A stretch of DNA of 64,000 nucleotides from Verrucomicrobia bacterium CG1_02_43_26 (GTDB taxonomy: Bacteria > Verrucomicrobiota > Verrucomicrobiia > Opitutales > CG1-02-43-26). Made by a program: the position numbers and the translations under genes. How positions within the stretch are numbered: the first letter of the stretch is position 1; every line of letters starts with the position of its first letter. Where the stretch lies: the NCBI GenBank assembly GCA_001872735.1, contig MNWT01000016.1:99737-163736 (forward strand). Direction: 5' to 3'. The notes below the pieces were generated by a model, which was given only the letters and a program-made list of their open reading frames with translations, did no database searches and had not been told where the DNA came from. Below, piece by piece: positions 1 through 7,550 of this stretch.

Positions 1-69
1 GTACGCCGAAAACGTCATCACCACAATGATCACAAGAAGCGCATATATCACTTTAAGCACTATATCCAT
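1..69 (-). CDS. nuoH: NADH-quinone oxidoreductase subunit H, N-terminal fragment
   Basis: Only the first 23 codons are in the window; the gene continues past base 1. The reading starts at an ATG (complement of 67-69) and gives a very hydrophobic stretch beginning MDIVLKVIYALLVII, as expected for the first membrane helix of the complex I subunit that forms the quinone site with the membrane arm. It lies 6 bases after the nuoG stop on the same strand, and nuoG-nuoH is the usual order. The identity rests mostly on this context, because the fragment is too short for motifs. Confidence 0.75.
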   Translation of the reverse strand, partial: MDIVLKVIYALLVIIVVMTFSAY

Positions 70-75
70 AACGTT

Positions 76-1764
76 TTAGGTATTCGTAGTCACAAGGGGT
101 TCATAATGCAGGGTTTTGCCTTCAACGAAGGAAAAGTTTTGGAAGGCATCCGCATCCAGCAAATAACCCTCGTCCGGTATCACTTCAAAGGCTAAGGATT
201 TAAACTCAGGTATAGACTGCACCATATCTTTCCAAATACTGCCAACGGAATACGGGTGCAGCTCAGGGCTGTTAAAAAGTATCAAGCACAGAAGATGGTC
301 TCCGGAGGTAATGCCTTTTGGCGCCGGTATGGCTTGGTGAAATTTTTGTAAACGGAACTGCTGGTTAACAAAGGTTCCTGATTTCTCAAACACCATAGCA
401 GTGGGTAAAGACACTTTAGCCACTTCGCTCGTTGGGTTCTTATGCGTGCCAAAATAGATTAAATTAACTTTCTTTAACTGCGCTTGCGTTATCCCGTACA
501 GAGTCAGGTCTTCGTTAAACACAATGATGTTTGTAATCCTTTTGTCATCTAACTGTTGCGCTAAATGAGATAGGTCAGTTACGGGATCTTGCTGCAATAA
601 GCGCGTCACAAAAGCTCCACGCATATTAGGTGTCCTGTCTGACGATATTAGCAGTTCATCCCCTTCTCCCACATGGCTGATGGCATCAACATTTCCTGGA
701 TACAGGGCGGTAAATTTCTTGAGCATAAACTGCTCTTCAACCGACATATGCCCTGATATAACATAGGCCGTGTCGCCCATGGGCATCAACTCATTAATGC
801 GGCTACAAGCTTCGTCTCGAGATACCTTATGGCCATCAATTCTGTAATTAAACATCCGGTCTTCTGCTTCCACAAGCTTGTACAGCATACGCCCGCTGTC
901 AGACATCCAGGTATCATTTACCTCATCATTCTGGCGTGGGGTAATTCGGTAGATCTTGCCTTCTCTTGAAAACACTGTGGTATTTACGCCGACACTGCTT
1001 TCAGGGCAAATGCTTTTGGTTTGTTTTAGAAACCAGGTACGCATCTTAAATCGAAAATCAGTACTCGTGAGCGCGCCAACGGGGCAGATATCCACGGTAT
1101 TTAATGAATAATTACTTGATAATTCTTTGCCGGGGAAACAGGTCAATGTCGTATAAGAACCGCGTTGGGTAAATCCTAGAACATCCTCGTGAATGATTTC
1201 TTTGCAAAAGCGTATACAGCGGGAACACAGAATGCATCGCTCGTCATCAAGCATGACGCGTGGCCCCACAGGGACTTTTTTGGGTTTAACCACTTTATTT
1301 TCAACAAAACGACTTTCCCCACGGCCATAATCCGCGGAAAATTCTTGTAAACGGCACTCCCCTGCTTGATCACAAACCGGGCAATCCAACGGGTGATTAA
1401 CAAGCAAGAACTCCGTCACTCCGTTTTGGCAATCTTTCGCTAACGTGGAATCCGTTTTAATATGCAAACCAGGGGAAACGGTCGTACCACAGCCTATCGC
1501 CGGGCGTGGCATCCAGCCTATCTTTGGTTTACCGTTATCATCCAAAATAGCTTCTCCGGTTGCTCGATCGCGCATTGGCATCCCGATCTCAATCAAGCAT
1601 ATACGGCAATTACCCGCAATACTTAGCTTAGAATGATAGCAATAGTTCGGTATCTCCTTCTTGGCGTACTTGGCAGCCTCGATAGCATTGATGCCCGCAG
1701 GTACTTCGACCTCTACGCCATCAACATTTATCTTCACTTTTTCTTTCGGCTTTGCCTGCTCCAT
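76..1764 (-). CDS. nuoG: NADH-quinone oxidoreductase subunit G
   Basis: Iron-sulfur subunit of the peripheral arm of complex I, carrying electrons from NuoF towards the quinone site. The N-terminal ferredoxin-like domain shows its [2Fe-2S] cysteines (CYHSKLSIAGNCRIC, about residues 42-56). It is followed by the H-x3-C-x2-C-x5-C cluster site (HPLDCPVCDQAGEC) and two ferredoxin-type sets (CILCSRCIRFC and CPVGAL). At 562 residues it is shorter than many NuoG proteins of 690-900 residues, so the molybdopterin-oxidoreductase-like C-terminal part is reduced. The ATG lies 13 bases downstream of nuoF, within a nuoE-F-G-H transcription unit. Recognition is secure from the cysteine motifs and the neighbours. 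Confidence 0.95.
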   Translation of the reverse strand: MEQAKPKEKVKINVDGVEVEVPAGINAIEAAKYAKKEIPNYCYHSKLSIAGNCRICLIEIGMPMRDRATGEAILDDNGKPKIGWMPRPAIGCGTTVSPGLHIKTDSTLAKDCQNGVTEFLLVNHPLDCPVCDQAGECRLQEFSADYGRGESRFVENKVVKPKKVPVGPRVMLDDERCILCSRCIRFCKEIIHEDVLGFTQRGSYTTLTCFPGKELSSNYSLNTVDICPVGALTSTDFRFKMRTWFLKQTKSICPESSVGVNTTVFSREGKIYRITPRQNDEVNDTWMSDSGRMLYKLVEAEDRMFNYRIDGHKVSRDEACSRINELMPMGDTAYVISGHMSVEEQFMLKKFTALYPGNVDAISHVGEGDELLISSDRTPNMRGAFVTRLLQQDPVTDLSHLAQQLDDKRITNIIVFNEDLTLYGITQAQLKKVNLIYFGTHKNPTSEVAKVSLPTAMVFEKSGTFVNQQFRLQKFHQAIPAPKGITSGDHLLCLILFNSPELHPYSVGSIWKDMVQSIPEFKSLAFEVIPDEGYLLDADAFQNFSFVEGKTLHYEPLVTTNT

Positions 1765-1777
1765 TATAAAATTCCCT

Positions 1778-3124
1778 TTAAATTAATGAAAATTCGCTGT
1801 TTTGTTTCTTGGCTTTGTCAGCCGCTTTAGCTAAAAACTCGTCTCTAAATTTAGCTACAAAACTTTCTGTAGGCCACGCAGCCGCTTCACCATGCGCGCA
1901 TATCGTGCGTCCGGAAATTTGTAATGATATCGAATGCAATAAGTTAGCATCTTCTTCTCGAGCACCCCCTTCAGACATTCTTTTCGTGATTTTATGCATC
2001 CATAGACAACCTTCGCGACAGGGCGTGCATTGCCCACAGGTCTCATGGCTATAAAAAGCGTTAATATTCGCCAGGGCTTCTACCATATCAACGGTATCGT
2101 CCATCACAATCACAGCACCGGAACCAGACATAGAGCCTACGGCGGTCAAGCTGTCAAAATCCATCGGAATATCCCGTATTGACCAGTCAAACTCAGATCC
2201 GTCTCTAAGCTTACCTTTATAGCGTTCATCCGCGCGCAACACTTTAGCAGATGTGCCTCCCGGGATAACTGCTTTCAGAGTTCTACCGGGGAAAAGACCG
2301 CCACAGATATCAAAAATCAGTTCACCTAAAGTAACGCCACCACAAGGAAACTCATAATAACCGGGCTTTTGCACCAAGCCACTCACGCACCAAATACGCG
2401 TACCGGTGTTACCGGGTGTGCCTATCTTGGCAAACTCCTTGCCGCCCATATCAATGGCATGCTTCACATGGCACAAGGTTTCTACGTTGTTAACGATCGT
2501 AGGGCACTGGTAAAGGCCTAGGACAGCTGGAAAGTATGGGGGTTTAATTCTAGGATACCCGCGTTTCCCTTCAAGGGATTCGATCAATCCGGTCTCTTCA
2601 CCGCATATATAAGCGCCAGCGCCTCTGTGTACAATAATATCACAAGAATATCCGGAGCCACCTACATTGTTTCCGACAAATCCTTTTGCTTTAGCTTCTT
2701 CAATCGCTTTTTTAAGGATTCTTGCCCCTTCATACATTTCTCCACGTATGTAAATAAATGCCATTTTAGCCTGTATAGCATAGGCAGTAATCATCATCCC
2801 CTCAATCAATTGATGAGGGTCTTTGTACATAATCTGCCTGTCTTTAAACGTACCAGGCTCAGATTCATCCGCATTACAAATTAAATAAACGTCCTTACCG
2901 GATTTACGGTCAATAAAGCCCCACTTTACTCCGGCAGGGAAACCTGCTCCCCCACGGCCTCGAATCTCAGAGTCCTTTATCTCCTGCACCAATTCTTCCG
3001 GCTTAGCCTTAAGCGCTTTTTTAAGCACATCATAACCCCCATGGGCAAGATAACTATCAATATCAACACCATAGCCAGGTTGGCCGGCGTGTTTTAAAAT
3101 CATGCGTGTTTCAGAGAGTGCCAT
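1778..3124 (-). CDS. nuoF: NADH-quinone oxidoreductase subunit F (NADH- and FMN-binding)
   Basis: The NADH dehydrogenase subunit of complex I: it oxidises NADH via FMN and passes electrons to an N3 [4Fe-4S] cluster. The glycine-rich FMN/NADH segment GRGGAGFPAG is near residue 57. The C-terminal cluster ligands are in CGQCTPCREG, with a fourth cysteine in the later TICAHGEAA segment. Length (448) is normal for the family. It sits 8 bases after nuoE and 13 bases before nuoG on the same strand, so the three are almost certainly co-transcribed. Nothing appears truncated. Confidence 0.97.
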   Translation of the reverse strand: MALSETRMILKHAGQPGYGVDIDSYLAHGGYDVLKKALKAKPEELVQEIKDSEIRGRGGAGFPAGVKWGFIDRKSGKDVYLICNADESEPGTFKDRQIMYKDPHQLIEGMMITAYAIQAKMAFIYIRGEMYEGARILKKAIEEAKAKGFVGNNVGGSGYSCDIIVHRGAGAYICGEETGLIESLEGKRGYPRIKPPYFPAVLGLYQCPTIVNNVETLCHVKHAIDMGGKEFAKIGTPGNTGTRIWCVSGLVQKPGYYEFPCGGVTLGELIFDICGGLFPGRTLKAVIPGGTSAKVLRADERYKGKLRDGSEFDWSIRDIPMDFDSLTAVGSMSGSGAVIVMDDTVDMVEALANINAFYSHETCGQCTPCREGCLWMHKITKRMSEGGAREEDANLLHSISLQISGRTICAHGEAAAWPTESFVAKFRDEFLAKAADKAKKQNSEFSLI

Positions 3125-3132
3125 ATAATATA

Positions 3133-3624
3133 TTATGCGTTGGAATTCTCTAGCTCGCCACGAACCTCTGCCGCGAAATCTTTTGCCTTATCCGGAGTCA
3201 CATTTTCGTGCAATACCTCATTCACCTGAACCACGGGAGCAGTACCACAGCTCGCAATACATTCTACAAACTCTACGGTGTAGTTACCGTCATCAGAGGT
3301 ACCGCCCAGCTCACAGCGTAACTCTTCTCGCAAGGTTTTGCAGACAGCGTAACTGCCTCGCAAAGCGCAAGAAAGCGTACGGCATACTTTAACGTGTTTT
3401 TTACCAGCGGGTTTACGACGAAACATCGGGTAAAAAGTAACGCACTCAAGCACGTTAATTGGTTGCAAATCAAGTTTTTGAGCAACCCACTCCATGGCTT
3501 CATCCGAAATATACCCCTGGTCTTCCAGGACGCAGTGCAGTAGTGGTAACAATGCGCTACGCTTTTGGGGATAAATCGGTATTAGTCTTTCTATTTCCTG
3601 CAATGTTGCCGGTTTTAAATCCAT
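3133..3624 (-). CDS. nuoE: NADH-quinone oxidoreductase subunit E
   Basis: Thioredoxin-fold [2Fe-2S] subunit of the complex I NADH-input module, partner of NuoF. The four cluster cysteines appear as two pairs, in CRTLSC (about residue 101) and CIASC (about residue 142). The helical N-terminal part has the usual pattern of a short acidic helix followed by ALLPLLHCVLEDQGYIS. At 163 residues it is of ordinary length. It is the first gene of the nuoE-F-G-H run on this strand. The nearest upstream gene on the same strand is the unrelated 744-residue protein, so the promoter should lie in the 182-base gap at 3625-3806. Confidence 0.95.
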   Translation of the reverse strand: MDLKPATLQEIERLIPIYPQKRSALLPLLHCVLEDQGYISDEAMEWVAQKLDLQPINVLECVTFYPMFRRKPAGKKHVKVCRTLSCALRGSYAVCKTLREELRCELGGTSDDGNYTVEFVECIASCGTAPVVQVNEVLHENVTPDKAKDFAAEVRGELENSNA

Positions 3625-3806
3625 CTATAATGCTTTGAATGATTTACTAACGCTAATCACCAGCACGCTTGATTTCAATCCTTAATTTACCAAATGCCTC
3701 CCGCAGAAAGCCACCTCACTTTCTCCCAAACGGTTACAAAAAAACTATTTTGCGCCGCGCGAAGATCACAACACCTCCCAAAGCCTTTTTTCAACAAAAT
3801 TGTAGA
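3625..3806. other. Gap between nuoE and the 744-residue gene
   Basis: This 182-base stretch should hold the nuoE promoter, since transcription of nuoE starts here. I do not see a convincing -35/-10 pair on the minus strand, nor a clear hairpin terminator for the upstream gene. Nothing in it translates to a recognisable protein. Confidence 0.4.
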
Positions 3807-6041
3807 TTACTTCTTGTTCTCGTTAGCAAGAACCAGTTTGTATTCAAAGGTGTTATCTAAGTTTTCAAGCGAGTAGCTCAACTTACCATTATCATCCTGG
3901 GTAAACGTCACTAGGAATTCAGTTCTTTGCATAACATAACTTTGCGCAGGAACCAAACTAACATCTTCAACATTTATATCTTTCGCCGTTTTCAATTCGT
4001 TGCATCTCCAGTCAGAAACAATACGGTAAACCATATCAGATTCTTTATAGATCTCATAATTGGTTACCTCTGTAGCCGTTTGCCTGTACGGGTTCAATTC
4101 TCGCTTGCCAGTTATGGGAGATACTAAGGTATGAGTCCCGTTAGAAGCGATTCCTTTATCCATGCCAACTAGTTCATTCATCGATGTCCCCATAACTTGA
4201 TAAAGCATTGTAGACATATGATAAGCTACCTCCTCGTCTTTAAATTGCCCCTTAAAGTCTTCTATTGCATTCGCAGTCCACTCTTTATCAATATCTTTCG
4301 ATTCCTTTTCTTCAACTAACTTCGGGTTATCTTTTTTATATTGGTTAAGATTTAGGGTCAGTATAGGTTTTTTGCCCTCCTCGGATTCATTTTTAGAAAC
4401 ATCATAAAAAGTATAGGTTGCACGGGGTAGATCGCTAATAAGCTGATCACTCACCCCATTTACAATCTCTCCAGCTTCCTCACCTGCCCTTTCTATTTGT
4501 TCCTCGAGGGACGCTTTTATATCTTTTTTATGGTTTTTGCTATTCAGTTTCCATGTTTCCTCTACACTAGTACCAGGCTTATAGACGTAATCACGGTTAT
4601 CCGTCTTTTTAACAATCTTAGGCTGAACAACGAGTTTATAATCAAGGGTGTTGGCCAGATTTTCGCATTTCAAAGATACCGCTTTCTTTTCCTCTTTAGT
4701 AGCCGTGACTTTAAAAATAGTCGTTTGCGTAGCGTAGCTCTCACGTGGGTCTAATTCTAGCATCTTGTCACCGAGATCTTGCCCGGAATTTAAATGCTTA
4801 TAGGTAGTCACCGCTTTAACGGTGTAAACACCCTTACCTTCGTTATAAATAGAGTAATTAGTCGTATAATCCAATCCCTGCCCCCCACGTGAGTTAGTAA
4901 AGATAAACTCTCGTTTTCCACTCTCTGGCGAAATAGTAAAACAACCAGTTGCATCACCATTCTCATACAGTTCCTTATTACTCTCGATCGATTTTTTTAG
5001 TGCAATCGGCAATTGCTGATGCACCAATTTAGACATCTCAAGGCTCACGCCATCATCATCGAAATAACTCTTAAACGCCTTAACCGAATTCGTTTGCCAC
5101 TCTTCCTGGTCGAGCTCCTTATCATTTACTCGCTCCGTAACCCAATCTAAGACAATAGGATTGCTCTTGTCATCCACCTTATCCATCGGCTGGTCATAAA
5201 AGGTATATACGGCTCGATCAATGTCCTTCCAAAGCCTCTCATCAACCCCTAGATCACCCTTTTTGAGTTCTTTCTCTGAAAATAATTCGGATACGCGTTC
5301 CTCCATATCCTTTTTATTTTCTTTGCTATTCAACTCCAGTTTTTCCTCTACTTTACGATTCACACCTTTTTCATCCAGTTTTTCCTCTACTTTACGATTC
5401 ACACCTTTTTCAATCACATCAATACCCTCAACATTGATAACTTGAAAACCGTCATCAATATCTTCCTTTTCGGAAATAAAAGGGGCTATGATTTTATCAA
5501 AAGCATTACTGAGGTTTTTCTTCACACCGCTATCTTCATAGCCTAAGTTTTCAAGCCCCGCATACTTTTCTTTTAGATTATTCTTAATCTTCGAGAGATT
5601 CTCTTTTATTTCTTTTAATTCAGGTAAAATCTTACCATTATGGTCTAATAGTGAGATTAAGCCGTTTTTTTCCAAAATCTCAATATTGGTCATAATGGAA
5701 AGCGCATGTAAACGGTTCAGCCCCACAAAATCTTTGATCGCAGCCGGGTCCGCATCACGTAGGTGGACTAAAATGTTGTTAATATTCATTTCGTGAGGTT
5801 TAACGCTTAAGGCAGCCAAATACCGCTTCGAATCGTCATTTTTCTCAACCGTAACAACTGTCCAACTGGGCAACAGTTTGCTTTTAAACAAATACTCACC
5901 ATATTTTAAAAAACCAATCGATTTCTTTTCCTTGTTCCCCTTTTCAACGACTTTGTCCTTCAACTTACCCGTTTCTTTAGTGTCTTTTCCAAAACGTCTA
6001 ACACCAGAATCTTCATCTTTACTACCTACCGAACTAAACAT
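3807..6041 (-). CDS. Unknown 744-residue protein with two tandem ~240-residue repeats
   Basis: I do not recognise a family. Residues about 235-471 and 496-737 are two copies of one module. Both open with L-N-S-K-x2-K-K-D, contain a TFYD motif (280-283 and 544-547), a serine/proline turn SPxxGKRE and a T-x-NYxIY motif, and close with (D/E)YKLV. The N-terminal ~230 residues are charged and helical, without a signal peptide or membrane helix. A 13-residue unit EKGVNRKVEEKLD is repeated twice at 211-236. The gene is single, AT-rich and flanked by nuo and flagellar genes, with its own promoter. The architecture suggests an accessory, possibly exported or host-directed protein, but no function can be assigned. 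Confidence 0.8.
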   Translation of the reverse strand: MFSSVGSKDEDSGVRRFGKDTKETGKLKDKVVEKGNKEKKSIGFLKYGEYLFKSKLLPSWTVVTVEKNDDSKRYLAALSVKPHEMNINNILVHLRDADPAAIKDFVGLNRLHALSIMTNIEILEKNGLISLLDHNGKILPELKEIKENLSKIKNNLKEKYAGLENLGYEDSGVKKNLSNAFDKIIAPFISEKEDIDDGFQVINVEGIDVIEKGVNRKVEEKLDEKGVNRKVEEKLELNSKENKKDMEERVSELFSEKELKKGDLGVDERLWKDIDRAVYTFYDQPMDKVDDKSNPIVLDWVTERVNDKELDQEEWQTNSVKAFKSYFDDDGVSLEMSKLVHQQLPIALKKSIESNKELYENGDATGCFTISPESGKREFIFTNSRGGQGLDYTTNYSIYNEGKGVYTVKAVTTYKHLNSGQDLGDKMLELDPRESYATQTTIFKVTATKEEKKAVSLKCENLANTLDYKLVVQPKIVKKTDNRDYVYKPGTSVEETWKLNSKNHKKDIKASLEEQIERAGEEAGEIVNGVSDQLISDLPRATYTFYDVSKNESEEGKKPILTLNLNQYKKDNPKLVEEKESKDIDKEWTANAIEDFKGQFKDEEVAYHMSTMLYQVMGTSMNELVGMDKGIASNGTHTLVSPITGKRELNPYRQTATEVTNYEIYKESDMVYRIVSDWRCNELKTAKDINVEDVSLVPAQSYVMQRTEFLVTFTQDDNGKLSYSLENLDNTFEYKLVLANENKK
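5335..5412 (-). repeat. Perfect tandem repeat, 2 x 39 bp, in frame
   Basis: Bases 5335-5373 and 5374-5412 are identical 39-base units. Each encodes 13 residues (EKGVNRKVEEKLD) of the 744-residue protein, so gain or loss of a unit keeps the frame. Perfect identity at DNA level points to a recent duplication. Confidence 0.95.
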
Positions 6042-6045
6042 ATTT

Positions 6046-6061
6046 ACTTAATTAATTAAGT
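6046..6061. promoter_or_regulatory. 16-bp perfect palindrome at the start of the 744-residue gene
   Basis: ACTTAATTAATTAAGT is a perfect palindrome lying between the -10 element (6064-6069) and the start codon of the 744-residue gene. It covers the expected transcription start. It could be a repressor operator, but an AT-only core of this kind can arise by chance in an AT-rich gap. Confidence 0.4.
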
Positions 6062-6063
6062 CA

Positions 6064-6092
6064 AATATAATACATAAACATTAATAAGTCAA
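6064..6092 (-). promoter_or_regulatory. sigma70-type promoter of the 744-residue gene
   Basis: On the minus strand there is a -35 TTGACT (complement of 6087-6092), a 17-base spacer and a -10 TATATT (complement of 6064-6069). Transcription would start near 6057, about 16 bases before the ATG at 6041. The hexamers and the spacing both fit the consensus well. Confidence 0.75.
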
Positions 6093-6171
6093 TAAATGTA
6101 ACCTAATTATTAACAAATAAACACTAACAATAAAACCCTCTCGTCACTCCCTTACCCCCTGCTTCCCTACA

Positions 6172-6188
6172 TTGGCACAATAGTTGCT
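6172..6188 (+). promoter_or_regulatory. sigma54 (RpoN) promoter of the flagellar operon
   Basis: TTGGCAC at 6172-6178, five bases, then TTGCT at 6184-6188 matches the -24/-12 consensus TGGCAC-N5-TTGCW, with exactly ten bases between the GG and GC dinucleotides. It stands directly in front of flgB. The expected start of transcription, 11-13 bases past the -12 GC, falls at about 6198-6200, which is the flgB ATG itself. sigma54 control of flagellar genes requires an enhancer-binding activator; no such gene is in the window. Confidence 0.9.
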
Positions 6189-6199
6189 TTACGTTGGGT

Positions 6200-6583
6200 A
6201 TGATCGATGGTCTATTTCTAACTGAGAATTATATACTGGCTAAGGGCGGTATGTATAAGGCATTAGAGGAAAATCAGGCGATTGCTAGTAATATCGCAAA
6301 CTCTCTCACACCGGGCTACAAGCGTATACAGGTCAATAATTCGTTTGAAACAGAGCTTAATTCTCTAATATCCCAGGGCAAGGTGAAAGAGGCGAGTATG
6401 CTGCGCCCCATGACTGAGGTAGACCCGGATGCCCAGGCGCTTCGGGAGGATGGCAATACCGTATCGGTTGAAACAGAGTTGCTCAATTTGAATAAAACTC
6501 TTCTTCAACACGAATATTCCACGCTTTATTTAAGCAGCTCCTACAAACAACTCAGAGAAGCCATTTCAGGAAAATCACTATAA
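6200..6583 (+). CDS. flgB: Flagellar proximal rod protein FlgB
   Basis: Rod subunit of the flagellar basal body, exported through the flagellar type III apparatus. It has the family signature ASNIANSLTPGYKR after about 30 residues, which matches the distance in other FlgB proteins when the ATG at 6200 is used. An in-frame TTG at 6194 is less likely because it precedes the expected transcription start. No Shine-Dalgarno sequence is possible if the mRNA begins at 6198-6200, so translation should be leaderless. It is the first gene of the operon, 15 bases before flgC. Confidence 0.93.
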   Translation: MIDGLFLTENYILAKGGMYKALEENQAIASNIANSLTPGYKRIQVNNSFETELNSLISQGKVKEASMLRPMTEVDPDAQALREDGNTVSVETELLNLNKTLLQHEYSTLYLSSSYKQLREAISGKSL

Positions 6584-6598
6584 CCACATATTTTAGCC

Positions 6599-7012
6599 AT
6601 GGATTTAATACCCTCAATTGATGTAACCGCTAGCGCGCTCCAGGCCTCTAAATATGGCATGAATATCACAGCGGAGAATATTGCCAACCAATTCACCACG
6701 AGGGGTCCTGATGGCAAGGTTTATCGGGCCAAGGAGGTCTCCTTCGAATCTTTACTCATGTCAACAGCTGATGGCTCTATCAAAAATGGTGTCCAAGTGG
6801 GTGAGGTCACAGAGGATAAAACACCTGGTAACAAAATCTATAACCCAAACCACCCTCATGCGGATGAAAATGGCATGCTTGAAATGCCTAATGTCAATTT
6901 ATCACAGGAAATGGTCAATTTGATCGAATTTAACAGAAACTACGAAGCGAATCTTGTGGTTGCGAAAACATCACGGGAAATGGCACGTTTAACGCTACGT
7001 ATGGGCAAATAA
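6599..7012 (+). CDS. flgC: Flagellar proximal rod protein FlgC
   Basis: Rod protein that packs with FlgB and FlgF in the basal-body axle. The N-terminal helix has the rod/hook signature ITAENIANQFTTRGPDG near residues 23-39. The C-terminal helix NLVVAKTSREMARLTLRMGK matches the conserved FlgC end, which assembles as a coiled coil with the N-terminus. Length (137) is normal. There is no obvious ribosome-binding site before the ATG. It follows flgB by 15 bases and precedes fliE, the standard rod-export order. Confidence 0.96.
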   Translation: MDLIPSIDVTASALQASKYGMNITAENIANQFTTRGPDGKVYRAKEVSFESLLMSTADGSIKNGVQVGEVTEDKTPGNKIYNPNHPHADENGMLEMPNVNLSQEMVNLIEFNRNYEANLVVAKTSREMARLTLRMGK

Positions 7013-7033
7013 TAGGCGAGAAAGGATAACACA

Positions 7034-7537
7034 ATGGACGTAGGATCACTACAGAGCTTAGCATCAGGTCTAAATACCTCAAAAATACAAGAAAATCTTT
7101 CCAAGTCCGGTATTGGGGGAGCTGGAAATAACGGCGGGGGCATTAACTTCGGTAATGACCTTTTCTCGGGAGAAAAAGACATTAATGGCATGGGTAACCA
7201 ATTTGCCAGTGACCTCAGAAGCGCCATCGATAACTCGCTTAAGGGGGTAAATGATACCAAGAATATAGCATTCGAAAACAAGGCCGCTCCTATCTCTTTC
7301 GGGGGTTCAGGGAATGCTCCTACGTTTAGTAATGTGATGTCTGGTTTTGTAAATGAGGTTAACCAAAAATCATTCGATTCCACAATTGCCAATCGAAATG
7401 TCATGATGGGCAAAACGGATAATATCGTGCAGGCCAAAATACTTTCCGAGGAAGCCGGTGTTGCCTGGGATTTAATGCTGAATATTCGAAACAAAGTGAT
7501 CGAAGCCTATCAGGAGCTCTTACGGGTCCAAGTTTAA
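7034..7537 (+). CDS. fliE: Flagellar hook-basal body protein FliE
   Basis: FliE links the MS-ring to the proximal rod and is the first substrate of the flagellar export gate. The conserved C-terminus is present: WDLMLNIRNKVIEAYQELLRVQV. At 167 residues it is longer than the usual ~105, because of a glycine/asparagine-rich N-terminal segment of about 60 residues. An AAAGGA Shine-Dalgarno precedes the ATG. It lies between flgC and fliF, the expected position. Confidence 0.93.
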   Translation: MDVGSLQSLASGLNTSKIQENLSKSGIGGAGNNGGGINFGNDLFSGEKDINGMGNQFASDLRSAIDNSLKGVNDTKNIAFENKAAPISFGGSGNAPTFSNVMSGFVNEVNQKSFDSTIANRNVMMGKTDNIVQAKILSEEAGVAWDLMLNIRNKVIEAYQELLRVQV

Positions 7538-7550
7538 TTTTTAACGAACT

